Assembly (NCBI RefSeq): GCF_029439465.1
Contig: NZ_JAROAV010000021.1
Coordinates: forward strand, 95,356-159,355
Reading direction: 5' to 3'
Source: Luteipulveratus flavus
GTDB taxonomy: Bacteria > Actinomycetota > Actinomycetes > Actinomycetales > Dermatophilaceae
DNA: 64,000 nucleotides
In this document: piece after piece, positions 39,835 through 47,952 of the stretch
How the letters are laid out: the number at the start of each line of letters is the position of its first letter
Numbering within the stretch: position 1 is the first letter of the stretch
The notes under the pieces: generated by a model
Told to the model about the DNA's origin: nothing
Database searches by the model: none
Seen by the model: only the letters and a program-made list of their open reading frames with translations
Program-made: the position numbers and the translations under genes

Positions 39835-40557
39835 GTGAGAAGGCTCATCTTCCCTGCCCCTCGTCCGACGCCCATGCCTGCGGGAGTCGAGATGGTCGAG
39901 CACGCCGGCGGCGTCGCATCGATCGCCCGGACCGCCGATCCCGCGGCCCCGACCGTCGTGTACCTGCACGGGAACGGGTCGGACCTGACCACGGTGCATC
40001 CACTCGCGGATCTGCTGCGAGGCCAGGGCGTGACGTTCGTGGCGGTGGAGTACCCCGGGTACGGCCGGATGGCCGACCGGCCGGCGACCGAGACCGGCAT
40101 CTACGACACCGTGGACGCGATGCTGCACCACCTGTCCGCCGCCCACGACATCTGCCGGCCGGTGCTGGTGGGAGAGTCGCTCGGCTCGGCGGTGGCGACG
40201 GAGATGGCCGTCCGCGGACACGGCGAGCGGCTCGTCCTCATCTCGGCCTTCACCTCGATGCTCGCGATGTTCCGCCGCCGGGCGCCCGGGTACCCGAAGC
40301 TGCTGCTGCGCGACCGGTTCGACACGCTGGCCAAGATCGAGGCAGTGACCCTCCCGACCCTGCTGATCCATGGTTCCGCCGACGTGCTCGTACCACCGCG
40401 CATGAGCCTGCAGCTGGCCAGCCGGCTGACCCAGGTCCAGCGCGTCGTGGTCCCCGGGCGCGGGCACAGCAACCTATGGGAGGCACCGAGCCGGACCCTG
40501 CAGCTGGTGGCTCGCCACGCGCACGCCGGCGAGCCCGAGGAGGTCACCGCGGACTGA
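39835..40557 (+). CDS. Alpha/beta hydrolase
   Basis: A 240-residue alpha/beta hydrolase. 'VVYLHGNGSDLTT' forms the oxyanion region, the nucleophile Ser is in 'LVGESLGSAVA', the Asp in 'IHGSADVLVPP' and the His in 'GRGHSNLW'. No signal peptide. GTG at 39835 is favoured because GAGTAT (39821-39826) ends 8 nt upstream; ATG 39817 is an alternative. The substrate is unknown. The gene ends at the strong hairpin shared with aceB. Confidence 0.85.
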   Translation: MRRLIFPAPRPTPMPAGVEMVEHAGGVASIARTADPAAPTVVYLHGNGSDLTTVHPLADLLRGQGVTFVAVEYPGYGRMADRPATETGIYDTVDAMLHHLSAAHDICRPVLVGESLGSAVATEMAVRGHGERLVLISAFTSMLAMFRRRAPGYPKLLLRDRFDTLAKIEAVTLPTLLIHGSADVLVPPRMSLQLASRLTQVQRVVVPGRGHSNLWEAPSRTLQLVARHAHAGEPEEVTAD

Positions 40558-40592
40558 CCGGCCGCCGAGGATCCAGGCCGCCCGCACGCACA

Positions 40593-40644
40593 GCGAACCC
40601 CGTCTGTCCGGCACTCCATGGAGGGCCGGACAGACGGGGTTCGC
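40593..40644. terminator. Perfect 20-bp bidirectional terminator
   Basis: A perfect 20-bp inverted repeat (40593-40612 with 40625-40644) lies between the convergent hydrolase and aceB genes. The 12-nt loop contains the palindrome CTCCATGGAG, so the whole element is nearly self-complementary. Confidence 0.9.
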
Positions 40645-40665
40645 CAGGTGCGACGGGTGCTCGGG

Positions 40666-42345
40666 TCAGGCGGCGCCCTGCCCGGCAGCGGCGGTCGCCG
40701 GAACCCGCTCGGACTGGCGCAGGTCCTGCGGGTTCAGCGGGCCCTTCATCCGCAGCGGTCGGTCGGTGAGGTAGCGGACGTACCCGTAGTTGGTGAAGAA
40801 CCCGGGCAGGTACTCCTCCAGCGCGACCTGGGTGAGGATGTCGCGCGCTGCCTCGTAGCGCGCCACCTGCACGTCGTCCTGGCCCTGGGTGAGGCGGGTC
40901 ATCTCCTCCTCGATCACCCGCTCGACCAGCTCGCGCGTCACCTGCGGCCCCTCGGCCAGCTGCGAGCGGTGGTGCACCCACTGCCACAGCTGCGCGCGGG
41001 AGATCTCCACGGTCGCGGCGTCCTCCATCAGGTGCTCGATGGCGACCGCTCCCGTCCCGCCGACCCAGGCGGCCAGGTAGCGCAGGGCCACGGTCACGTT
41101 GGTCCGGACGCCCTGGAGGCTGATGGTCTGCTGGATGCCATCGAGGGAGAGCAGGTCCCGGGCGGTGATGTCGGAGACCCGGTTCACGTCACGCTGGCAG
41201 GTCCGCTCGCCGAGCACGGTCGCGTACGCCTTCAGGCAGGTGTCGACCACCGCCGGGTGCGCGACCCACGAGCCGTCGAAGCCCTCGGCGGCCTCGCGCT
41301 CCTTCTCCGCGCGCACCTGCGACATGGCGCGGTGCCGGCTCTCCTCGTCCTGGCGGGTCGGGTTGACCGCCGCCGGGCCGCCGATCGCGTGCGCGCCGCG
41401 CTTGTGGCAGGTCGCCACCAGCAGCCGGGTGTACGCACGCATGAACGGCGTGGTCATCGTGACCCGGTCGCGGTCGGGGAGCACGAACTCGTCGCCGCGC
41501 TGGGCGAAGGTGCGGATGTAGCTGAAGATGTAGTCCCACCGGCCGGCGTTCAGCCCGGAGCAGTGGTCCCGCAGCTCGTACAGGATCTCGTCCATCTCGA
41601 ACGCCGCGGTCAGCGTCTCGATCAGCACCGTCGCGCGGATCGTGCCCTGGGGGATGCCGAGCAGGTCCTGGGCCATGACGAACACGTCGTTCCACAGGCG
41701 GGCCTCGGCGTGCGACTCGATCTTCGGCAAGTAGAAGTACGGGCCGGCGCCGCTGTCGATGAGCGTCCGGGCGTTGTGGAAGAAGTAGAGGCCGAAGTCG
41801 ACCAGGCTGGCCGAGATCGGACGCCCGTCGATGGCGATGTGCTTCTCGCACAGGTGCCAGCCGCGGGGCCGCATGATGATCGTCGGAGGGTTGAGCCGGC
41901 CGTGCTCGGTCTCACCGTCCTCGTCGGTGTACTCCAGCTGGTCGCGCGCGGCGTCGTAGAGGTTCACCTGGCCGGTGATGACGTTCTCCCACGCGGGGGC
42001 GGTGGCGTCCTCCAGGTCGGCGAGCCAGACCTGGGCGCCGGAGCGCAGCGCGTGCACGCCCATCTTGCGGGTGGCCGGCGAGACCAGCTCGCAGCGGCGG
42101 TCGGTCAGACCCGGGCCGGGAGCGGCCACCGTCCAGCTGGGGTCGTTGCGGATGCGCGAGGTCTCGGGCAGGAAGTCCAGCTTCTCGCCGGCGCTGATCC
42201 GCCGGGCGCGGTCGCGCCGGTCCTGGAGCAGCTCGGCCCGTCGTCCGGCGAACGCACCGTCGAGTGCGGCGACGAACGCCACCGCCTCGGGGGTCAGGAT
42301 CGTCTCGAAACGCGGGTGCAGGGTGCCGCGGATGGTCGTGGTCAT
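40666..42345 (-). CDS. aceB: Malate synthase A
   Basis: A 559-residue malate synthase of the A type, which condenses glyoxylate and acetyl-CoA to malate in the glyoxylate bypass. Family segments include 'VWLADLEDATAPAWENVI', 'PRGWHLCEKHIAIDG', 'FYLPKIESHAEARLWN', 'ATVLIETLTAAFEMDEI', 'SGLNAGRWDYIFSYI' and 'FDGSWVAHPAVV'. Mg-binding Glu/Asp and the catalytic Arg/Asp are present. AAGGAGG lies 7 nt before the ATG. It follows aceA on the same strand, separated by hairpins. Confidence 0.96.
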   Translation of the reverse strand: MTTTIRGTLHPRFETILTPEAVAFVAALDGAFAGRRAELLQDRRDRARRISAGEKLDFLPETSRIRNDPSWTVAAPGPGLTDRRCELVSPATRKMGVHALRSGAQVWLADLEDATAPAWENVITGQVNLYDAARDQLEYTDEDGETEHGRLNPPTIIMRPRGWHLCEKHIAIDGRPISASLVDFGLYFFHNARTLIDSGAGPYFYLPKIESHAEARLWNDVFVMAQDLLGIPQGTIRATVLIETLTAAFEMDEILYELRDHCSGLNAGRWDYIFSYIRTFAQRGDEFVLPDRDRVTMTTPFMRAYTRLLVATCHKRGAHAIGGPAAVNPTRQDEESRHRAMSQVRAEKEREAAEGFDGSWVAHPAVVDTCLKAYATVLGERTCQRDVNRVSDITARDLLSLDGIQQTISLQGVRTNVTVALRYLAAWVGGTGAVAIEHLMEDAATVEISRAQLWQWVHHRSQLAEGPQVTRELVERVIEEEMTRLTQGQDDVQVARYEAARDILTQVALEEYLPGFFTNYGYVRYLTDRPLRMKGPLNPQDLRQSERVPATAAAGQGAA

Positions 42346-42410
42346 GATCGTCCTCCTTCGGTTGCGTTCGTCGGTGCGGTGTCGGTGATGCGTGCTGGGT
42401 GATGGAAAGA

Positions 42411-42486
42411 ACCTGGGCCCCCGCGGCCGGAGCCAGGTGACCGCGGGGACCCAGGTGGTACTGCGTCGGAGGCTCCCTCAGGAGCC
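42411..42486 (-). terminator. Hairpins between aceA and aceB
   Basis: Downstream of aceA on the minus strand are a short hairpin (42471-42476 with 42481-42486, loop CTCA) and a long one (42411-42426 with 42441-42456, 16 bp with one mismatch). They probably end or attenuate aceA transcription before aceB. Confidence 0.65.
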
Positions 42487-42494
42487 GGGTCCGA

Positions 42495-43814
42495 CTAGAA
42501 CTGAGCCGACTCCGTCGAGCCCTTCAGCGCCGTGGTGGAGCTGTTCGGGTCGATCGCGGTGGCGACGGCGTCGAAGTAGCCGGCGCCGACCTCGCGCTGG
42601 TGCTTGGTCGCGGTGTAGCCGCGGTCCTCGCTGGCGAACTCGCGCTCCTGCAGCTCGACGTAGGCGGCCATCTGCTCGCGGGCGTACCCGTGGGCCAGGT
42701 CGAACATCGAGTAGTTGAGGGCGTGGAAGCCGGCCAGGGTGATGAACTGGAACTTGAAGCCCATCGCGCCGAGCTCGTTCTGGAACTTCGCGATCGTCGC
42801 GTCGTCCAGGTGCTTCTTCCAGTTGAACGACGGCGAGCAGTTGTACGCCAGCATCTGGTCGGGGAACTCGGCCTTGACCGCCTCGGCGAACTGGCGGGCC
42901 AGCTCGAGGTCGGGGGTGCCGGTCTCCATCCAGATGAGGTCGGCGTACGGCGCGTACGCCTTGGCCCGGGCGATGCACGGCTCGATGCCGTTCTTCACCT
43001 TGTAGAAGCCCTCGGCGGTGCGCTCACCGGTGATGAACGGCTTGTCGCGGTCGTCCACGTCGGTCGTGATCAGCGTCGCGGCCTCGGCGTCGGTGCGGGC
43101 GATGATCAGCGACGGCACGTCCGAGACGTCGGCGGCCAGGCGCGCGGCGTTCAGGGTGCGCACGTGCTGCTGCGTCGGGATGAGCACCTTGCCACCGAGG
43201 TGGCCGCACTTCTTCTCGGACGCGAGCTGGTCCTCCCAGTGCACGCCCGAGGCACCGGAGGCGATCATCGACTTCATCAGCTCGTAGGCGTTCAGGACGC
43301 CACCGAAACCGGCCTCGGCGTCGGCGACGATCGGCACGACCCACTCGTCGACGGACTTCTTGCCCTCGGAGTACTCGATCTGGTCGGCGCGCAGGAGCGC
43401 GTTGTTGATGCGGCGCACCACGGCCGGCACGGAGTTGGCCGGGTAGATCGACTGGTCGGGGTAGGTCTGGCCAGAGAGGTTGGCGTCACCGGCGACCTGC
43501 CAGCCGGAGAGGTAGATGGCCTTGAGGCCGGCCTTGACCTGCTGGACGGCCTGGTTGCCGGTCAGCGCGCCGAGCGCGTTGACGTAGTCCTCGGTGTGCA
43601 GCTTGGTCCACAGCTGCTCGGCGCCACGACGGGCGAGGGTGAACTCCTCCTGGACGCTGCCGCGCAGCTTGACGACGTCGGCCGCGGAGTAGGTGCGCTC
43701 GATGCCCTTCCAGCGCTCGTTGGTGTCCCAGTCCTTCTGGATCTCGGCCGCCGCGGTGGAGCGCGGGTCCAGGCCCTGCTCGTTCAGCTCGGTCTCGTTC
43801 ACGGTGGAGGTCAT
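42495..43814 (-). CDS. aceA: Isocitrate lyase
   Basis: A 439-residue isocitrate lyase that splits isocitrate into glyoxylate and succinate, allowing growth on acetate or fatty acids. The catalytic loop 'KKCGHLGGK' is intact; '[17 protein letters not shown]', '[11 protein letters not shown]', '[11 protein letters not shown]' and '[15 protein letters not shown]' match the family. Length is that of the short bacterial form. The upstream leader contains a 7-bp hairpin (43838-43855), and the gene is divergent from a RamB-like regulator. Confidence 0.97.
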   Translation of the reverse strand: MTSTVNETELNEQGLDPRSTAAAEIQKDWDTNERWKGIERTYSAADVVKLRGSVQEEFTLARRGAEQLWTKLHTEDYVNALGALTGNQAVQQVKAGLKAIYLSGWQVAGDANLSGQTYPDQSIYPANSVPAVVRRINNALLRADQIEYSEGKKSVDEWVVPIVADAEAGFGGVLNAYELMKSMIASGASGVHWEDQLASEKKCGHLGGKVLIPTQQHVRTLNAARLAADVSDVPSLIIARTDAEAATLITTDVDDRDKPFITGERTAEGFYKVKNGIEPCIARAKAYAPYADLIWMETGTPDLELARQFAEAVKAEFPDQMLAYNCSPSFNWKKHLDDATIAKFQNELGAMGFKFQFITLAGFHALNYSMFDLAHGYAREQMAAYVELQEREFASEDRGYTATKHQREVGAGYFDAVATAIDPNSSTTALKGSTESAQF

Positions 43815-43921
43815 GGCTCCGCGTCAGTCCTTTCGAGCCCGGCGAGATCGCCGGGTCTGCCATTCGATGTCTCGTCCGCCGGACCGTCACCGGTTCGGCG
43901 TGGGCACCACTCTGACCGACG

Positions 43922-43954
43922 TTTACGCGGAAGTAGGTACACCTGCACCGTAAA
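43922..43954. promoter_or_regulatory. Dyad in the aceA-regulator intergenic region
   Basis: TTTACG (43922-43927) and CGTAAA (43949-43954) form an inverted repeat around a second dyad AGGT-AC-ACCT (43935-43944), in an unusually AT-richer 212-bp gap. It may be an operator for the adjacent regulator. It does not match the RamB consensus I remember from Corynebacterium. A CAGACT box (44013-44018) ends 8 nt before the regulator ATG. Confidence 0.3.
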
Positions 43955-44026
43955 GATCGACGCTTTTTCTTCTCATGTGCCGAAATGGCCTGCCTTTCAC
44001 TCCGCGACCGGGCAGACTCTCGTGTC

Positions 44027-45550
44027 ATGAACCGCGCTTCTTCTCCCACGGCGTCCGCACCGGTCGGTCGTCTGACCACTCCTCGCGCGGCCGTCCCGGT
44101 CGAGGAGAGCCGCAAGCCCGCGCCCGACGCGCTGACCATCGGGCGGCGGTTGCGGCACGTGCGGCAGGAGTCCGGTCAGACACTCGGCGACGTCGCGCAG
44201 ACGGTGGGCATGTCGGCCTCGGCCCTGTCGCTGATCGAGAACGGCAAGCGCGAGCCGCGGCTCTCCGTCCTGACCGCGCTCGCCGAGGCGCTGGGCACGC
44301 CGCTGGCCGAGCTGCTCGCCACCGCGCCGCCGACGCGTCGAGCGGCCCTGGAGATCCGCCTCGAGCGGGCCCAGCGCGCCGACTCCTACCATCAGCTCGG
44401 GCTGCCGGCCGTCAAGATCGGGCCGCGGCTGCCGATGGAGGCCCTCGAGGCGCTGGTCGGGATGCACGAGGCGATGGCCTCGGTCCAGGCCGAGCGCGCG
44501 GCCACCCCGGAGCACGCGCGGATGGCCAACGCCGAGCTGCGGATGAGGATGCGCGCGGCGGACAACTACTTCGGCGAGATCGAGGGGATGGCGGCCGAGC
44601 TGCTCACCGCGATCAAGCACCCCGGCGGCCCCATCAGCCGCGCGGCCGTCGACCGGCTGGCCGGCCACCTGGGGTACAGCCTGGTCCACACCTCCGACAT
44701 GCCCGGCTCGACGCGCACGGTCACCGACATGACCCACAAGCGCGTCTACCTCCCGCAGCCGGAGGCGGGCCAGCACGACTCACGGTCCCTGGCCCTGCAG
44801 GCGATCGGCCACCTCGTCCTGGGCCACCAGGTGCCGGCCGACTACGCCGAGTTCCTGTCCCAGCGCGTGGAGATCAACTACTTCGCCGCCGCCCTGCTGA
44901 TGCCCGAGCAGGACGTCGTGCCGCGCCTGCAGGACGCCAAGCAGGCCAAGGACATCGCCATCGAGGACCTGCGCGACGCGTTCGCGGTGTCGTACGAGAC
45001 GGCTGCACACCGCTTCACCAACCTCGCCACGCGGCACCTGGACATCCCGGTCCACTTCATGCGCATCTCCCGCGAGGGCGTCATCTACAAGGCGTACGAG
45101 AACGACGGCGTGAGCTTCCCCCGGGACGCGACCGGTGCGATCGAGGGCCAGCGGGTGTGCCGGCAGTGGACCGCGCGCCGGGTGTTCGAGCAGCCCGACC
45201 TGAGCCAGGCGTTCCAGGCGTACACGGACACGCGTTCGGGGACGTACTGGTGCACCGCCGTGGTGGACCGGACGTCCGACGGGCTCTTCTCGGTCAACGT
45301 CGGCGTGCCGTACCAGTCGGTGAAGTGGATGCGCGGACGCGAGACCACGCACCGCTCCCAGTCGCGCTGCCCCGACCCGAGCTGCTGCCACCAGCCGCCG
45401 GCGGAGCTCGCCGAGCGCTGGACGGGCCACGCCTGGCCCAGCGCCCGGGCGCACTCCCACCTGCTGGCCGCGATGCCGCCCGGGGTCTTCCCCGGCGTCG
45501 ACGACACGGAGGTCTACACCTTCCTGGAGCGGCACGCCCCGACCGGCTGA
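44027..45550 (+). CDS. RamB-like XRE regulator with ImmA/IrrE-type domain
   Basis: A 507-residue regulator. An XRE helix-turn-helix spans about residues 38-98 ('QTLGDVAQTVGMSASALSLIENG' region), followed by a degenerate ImmA/IrrE (DUF955)-like domain in which the zinc motif reads QAIGH, and a C-terminal short-chain fatty acyl regulator domain with a Cys cluster 'RCPDPSCC'. This is the architecture of RamB/RamA-network regulators that control aceA and aceB in Corynebacterium. ATG at 44027 is supported by CAGACT ending 8 nt upstream. Divergence from aceA suggests it controls the glyoxylate genes, which is inference. Confidence 0.88.
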   Translation: MNRASSPTASAPVGRLTTPRAAVPVEESRKPAPDALTIGRRLRHVRQESGQTLGDVAQTVGMSASALSLIENGKREPRLSVLTALAEALGTPLAELLATAPPTRRAALEIRLERAQRADSYHQLGLPAVKIGPRLPMEALEALVGMHEAMASVQAERAATPEHARMANAELRMRMRAADNYFGEIEGMAAELLTAIKHPGGPISRAAVDRLAGHLGYSLVHTSDMPGSTRTVTDMTHKRVYLPQPEAGQHDSRSLALQAIGHLVLGHQVPADYAEFLSQRVEINYFAAALLMPEQDVVPRLQDAKQAKDIAIEDLRDAFAVSYETAAHRFTNLATRHLDIPVHFMRISREGVIYKAYENDGVSFPRDATGAIEGQRVCRQWTARRVFEQPDLSQAFQAYTDTRSGTYWCTAVVDRTSDGLFSVNVGVPYQSVKWMRGRETTHRSQSRCPDPSCCHQPPAELAERWTGHAWPSARAHSHLLAAMPPGVFPGVDDTEVYTFLERHAPTG

Positions 45551-45584
45551 GGGCCGGCGGCCCGGAGCTGCGGCGGCTCGCCGC

Positions 45585-46067
45585 TCAGGCGGGCTGGCGC
45601 AGCCGGATGTCGTTGCAGGCCGCGCAGGTCTCCTGCGGGATGACGCCCAGTCGCATCAGCTGACCGAAGGCGAAGCAGCCGGCGCAGAACCCCAGGACCG
45701 ACTCCAGGGTGGCGAAGACCACCAGCACCGCGGTCAGCGCGAGCGCGAGGGTGGTCCAGCCGAACGCCAGTCCGCCGACCGCGGCGACGGTCGTGAGGGC
45801 GGCGCCGATGCCCTGGGCGAACCGCTTGGGTGGGCCGGGCGTAGGGCGCGGCGTCCCGAGGCGGGGAGCGATCACCCGCATCGCGAGCGCGCCGAGCGGA
45901 CTCAGGCGTGGACCCGTGAGGACGCGGGCGACGAAGCCGTACGCGAGCGGGACGAGCAGCCAGAACCACCCCGTGGCCAGGATCAGGGCCCCGGTGAGTG
46001 CGACGCCGGCGGCCACCGTCCGCGCGGCCTTCTCGTTGACGGGGTCGGGGAAGCTCAGCAGTGTCAT
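45585..46067 (-). CDS. DUF4395 membrane protein
   Basis: A 160-residue integral membrane protein of the DUF4395 family, with 'SFPDPVNEKAARTVAAGVAL' at the start, about four hydrophobic segments, and two Cys pairs, CAGC in 'GFCAGCFAFG' and CAAC near the C-terminus. Such proteins often accompany thioredoxin/sulfurtransferase genes; none is adjacent here. ATG 46067 is chosen by family start; ATG 46079 is an alternative. Confidence 0.82.
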   Translation of the reverse strand: MTLLSFPDPVNEKAARTVAAGVALTGALILATGWFWLLVPLAYGFVARVLTGPRLSPLGALAMRVIAPRLGTPRPTPGPPKRFAQGIGAALTTVAAVGGLAFGWTTLALALTAVLVVFATLESVLGFCAGCFAFGQLMRLGVIPQETCAACNDIRLRQPA

Positions 46068-46134
46068 GCGGACGAGCATAGATAACCCCACGTGATGCAA
46101 CCCATCACCATCCACGATGCAGATGCCTGCCGAC

Positions 46135-46183
46135 TGCGCGTGTCCTGCGCGGTGCAACGATGCATATCCGCAGGACACGCGCA
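46135..46183. promoter_or_regulatory. Perfect 15-bp hairpin in the DUF4395-rpsP gap
   Basis: A perfect inverted repeat (46135-46149 with 46169-46183) with a 19-nt loop lies in the 331-bp gap 46068-46398. ATGCA occurs four times around and inside it (46095-46168 region). It lies upstream of the presumed rpsP promoter and upstream of the DUF4395 start, so it is more likely an operator or a hairpin of an unknown short RNA than a terminator. Confidence 0.6.
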
Positions 46184-46236
46184 CTCGGCCGGTCGAGGCG
46201 CGGCGTCGTGACCCGCGTCGGGCTGGAAGCGCTCGA

Positions 46237-46267
46237 TTCGGAGCGAGCGGGTGAGGTCTGGCACACT
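46237..46267 (+). promoter_or_regulatory. Putative rpsP promoter
   Basis: TTCGGA (46237-46242) and CACACT (46262-46267) are 19 bp apart. The context CTGGCACACTGGACG closely resembles CTGGCAGACTTGACG upstream of rplS. The leader would be about 125 nt. Confidence 0.45.
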
Positions 46268-46398
46268 GGACGGCGTACCCGTACGCCTGGAGCCCTCTAC
46301 CTCCCTGCGGCACGTCTACCCCCCGAGCCACGGCTCCCCGCGTGTTCCCCACCCGGTCTCGCCGTGCTCACCTGACACAGAAACAGGAGACAGACCAC

Positions 46399-47094
46399 GT
46401 GTCCGTCAAGATTCGTCTGAAGCGTCTCGGCAAGATCCGCACCCCGCAGTACCGCGTCGTCGTCATGGACGCGCGTACCAAGCGCGACGGTCGCGCGATC
46501 GAGGAGATCGGCAAGTACCACCCCAAGGAGGAGCCGAGCCTCATCGAGATCGACTCCGAGCGTGCGCAGTACTGGCTGGGTGTCGGCGCGCAGCCGACCG
46601 AGCAGGTCGCCGCGCTGCTGAAGGTCACCGGTGACTGGCAGAAGTTCAAGGGCGAGCCGGGCGCCGAGGGCACCCTGAAGACCGCCGCCCCGAAGCCGGA
46701 CAAGAAGGCTCTGTACGAGGCCGCGCTGGCCGCGTCGCAGAACGCCGGCGACGGCGAGAGCAAGGGTGGCGCGACCACCGCCCGCAAGAAGGCCGAGAAG
46801 AAGACCGAGGCTCCGGCGGCCGAGAAGAAGACCGAGGCCCCGGCCGAGAAGCCGGCCGCTGCGGCCGCGACCGACGGTGGCTTCGGTGCCGACTCCGCCG
46901 CTCCGCTCGAGGACGGCTCGGCGCCCGAGGGCTTCACCGTCAAGGGCAACAAGGACTCGATGAAGTACCACGTCGCGGGTTCGCAGTGGTACGACGCCAC
47001 GGTGGCCGAGGTCTGGTTCAAGACCGCCGAGGCCGCGGCCGCGGCCGGTTTCGAGCCCGCCGGTGGCGCGGACGCTCAGAAGGTCGAGGCCTGA
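46399..47094 (+). CDS. rpsP: Ribosomal protein S16 with long C-terminal extension
   Basis: A 231-residue S16, far longer than the usual 80-170. Residues 1-85 are canonical S16 ('[23 protein letters not shown]'). Residues 95-175 are a Lys/Glu/Ala/Pro-rich linker with repeated 'AEKKTEAPA'. Residues 176-221 ('[18 protein letters not shown]', '[21 protein letters not shown]') form a small domain that I recall as the 'sunset' domain of actinobacterial proteins. GTG 46399 has AGGAGA about 9 nt upstream. First gene of rpsP-khpA. Confidence 0.95.
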   Translation: MSVKIRLKRLGKIRTPQYRVVVMDARTKRDGRAIEEIGKYHPKEEPSLIEIDSERAQYWLGVGAQPTEQVAALLKVTGDWQKFKGEPGAEGTLKTAAPKPDKKALYEAALAASQNAGDGESKGGATTARKKAEKKTEAPAAEKKTEAPAEKPAAAAATDGGFGADSAAPLEDGSAPEGFTVKGNKDSMKYHVAGSQWYDATVAEVWFKTAEAAAAAGFEPAGGADAQKVEA

Positions 47095-47097
47095 TCC

Positions 47098-47340
47098 GTG
47101 CTCGAGGAGGCCCTGGAGCATCTGGTCAAGGGCATCGTCGACCACGACGGCGACGTGCAGGTGCGTCGCAAGGACAACCGCCGCGGTGAGCTGCTCGAGG
47201 TCCGGGTCCACCCCGACGACCTCGGTCGCGTGATCGGCCGTTCCGGCCGCACGGCGTCGGCCCTGCGCACCGTCGTGTCGGCCCTCGCGGGCGGCAAGAA
47301 CGTCCGGGTCGACATCGTCGACACCGACCGCGTGCGCTGA
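47098..47340 (+). CDS. khpA: KH-domain RNA-binding protein KhpA
   Basis: An 80-residue single-KH protein with the GxxG loop in 'LGRVIGRSGRTASALR', encoded between rpsP and rimM as in most Gram-positive genomes. It probably pairs with KhpB to bind small or messenger RNAs. GTG at 47098 lies 3 bp after the rpsP stop. A strong hairpin follows the stop. Confidence 0.94.
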   Translation: MLEEALEHLVKGIVDHDGDVQVRRKDNRRGELLEVRVHPDDLGRVIGRSGRTASALRTVVSALAGGKNVRVDIVDTDRVR

Positions 47341-47358
47341 GCCGTCACGACACCGCAT

Positions 47359-47396
47359 CGACAGCGGCACCTCGGGACCCCGGGGTGCCGCTGTCG
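47359..47396 (+). terminator. Hairpin after khpA
   Basis: A 13-bp perfect stem (47359-47371 with 47384-47396) that can extend into the loop lies 18 nt after the khpA stop and 43 nt before rimM. It separates the rpsP-khpA unit from rimM-trmD or attenuates it. Confidence 0.7.
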
Positions 47397-47438
47397 TGTG
47401 CCTGATGCCCCACACCCACACCTGAGAGGATGCCGGCC

Positions 47439-47948
47439 ATGGATGACGTCGTGGTGGCGCGGATCGGTAAGCCGCACGGACTCAAGGGCGAGGTCACCGT
47501 GCAGGTGCACACCGACTCGCCGGGTGAGCGTTTCGTGACGGGCGCCGTCTTCGCGACCGAGCCGGCCGCTGCCGGTCCGCTCACCCTGCGAAGCGCCCGG
47601 TGGCACAACGGGATCCAGCTGCTCGCGTTCGAGCAGGCCCTGGACCGGACGGCGGCCGAGGCCCTGCGTGGCACTCGCCTGCTCTCCTCGGCCGACGCCG
47701 AGACGGAGGACGACGCCTGGTACGAGGACGACCTGGTCGGCCTGGCGGTCGTCGCGCCGGACGGGACGGCCCTGGGCTCGGTCGTCGCGCTGCACCCCCG
47801 ACCCGTGCAGGACCTCCTGGAGATCGAGAAGACCGGCGGCGGCACGGCGTACGTGCCGTTCGTCGAGGAGATCGTGCCCGAGGTCGACGTGGACGCCGGC
47901 CGTGTCGTCGTCGACGCTCCGCCCGGTCTGCTGGACCTGGACGGCTGA
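47439..47948 (+). CDS. rimM: Ribosome maturation factor RimM
   Basis: A 169-residue 30S assembly factor. N-terminal beta-barrel with '[21 protein letters not shown]', C-terminal PRC-barrel with '[23 protein letters not shown]'. It acts in maturation of the 30S head. ATG 47439 is favoured over 47430 because GAGAGG is about 9 nt upstream of it and too close to the other. trmD follows 4 bp later. Confidence 0.94.
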   Translation: MDDVVVARIGKPHGLKGEVTVQVHTDSPGERFVTGAVFATEPAAAGPLTLRSARWHNGIQLLAFEQALDRTAAEALRGTRLLSSADAETEDDAWYEDDLVGLAVVAPDGTALGSVVALHPRPVQDLLEIEKTGGGTAYVPFVEEIVPEVDVDAGRVVVDAPPGLLDLDG

Positions 47949-47952
47949 GCCG

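Noticed and set aside
44027..45550. XRE plus ImmA/IrrE-like domain as a toxin-antitoxin or phage repressor
   Set aside because: The 507-residue length, Cys-containing C-terminal fatty-acyl regulator domain and position next to aceA fit a RamB-like metabolic regulator.
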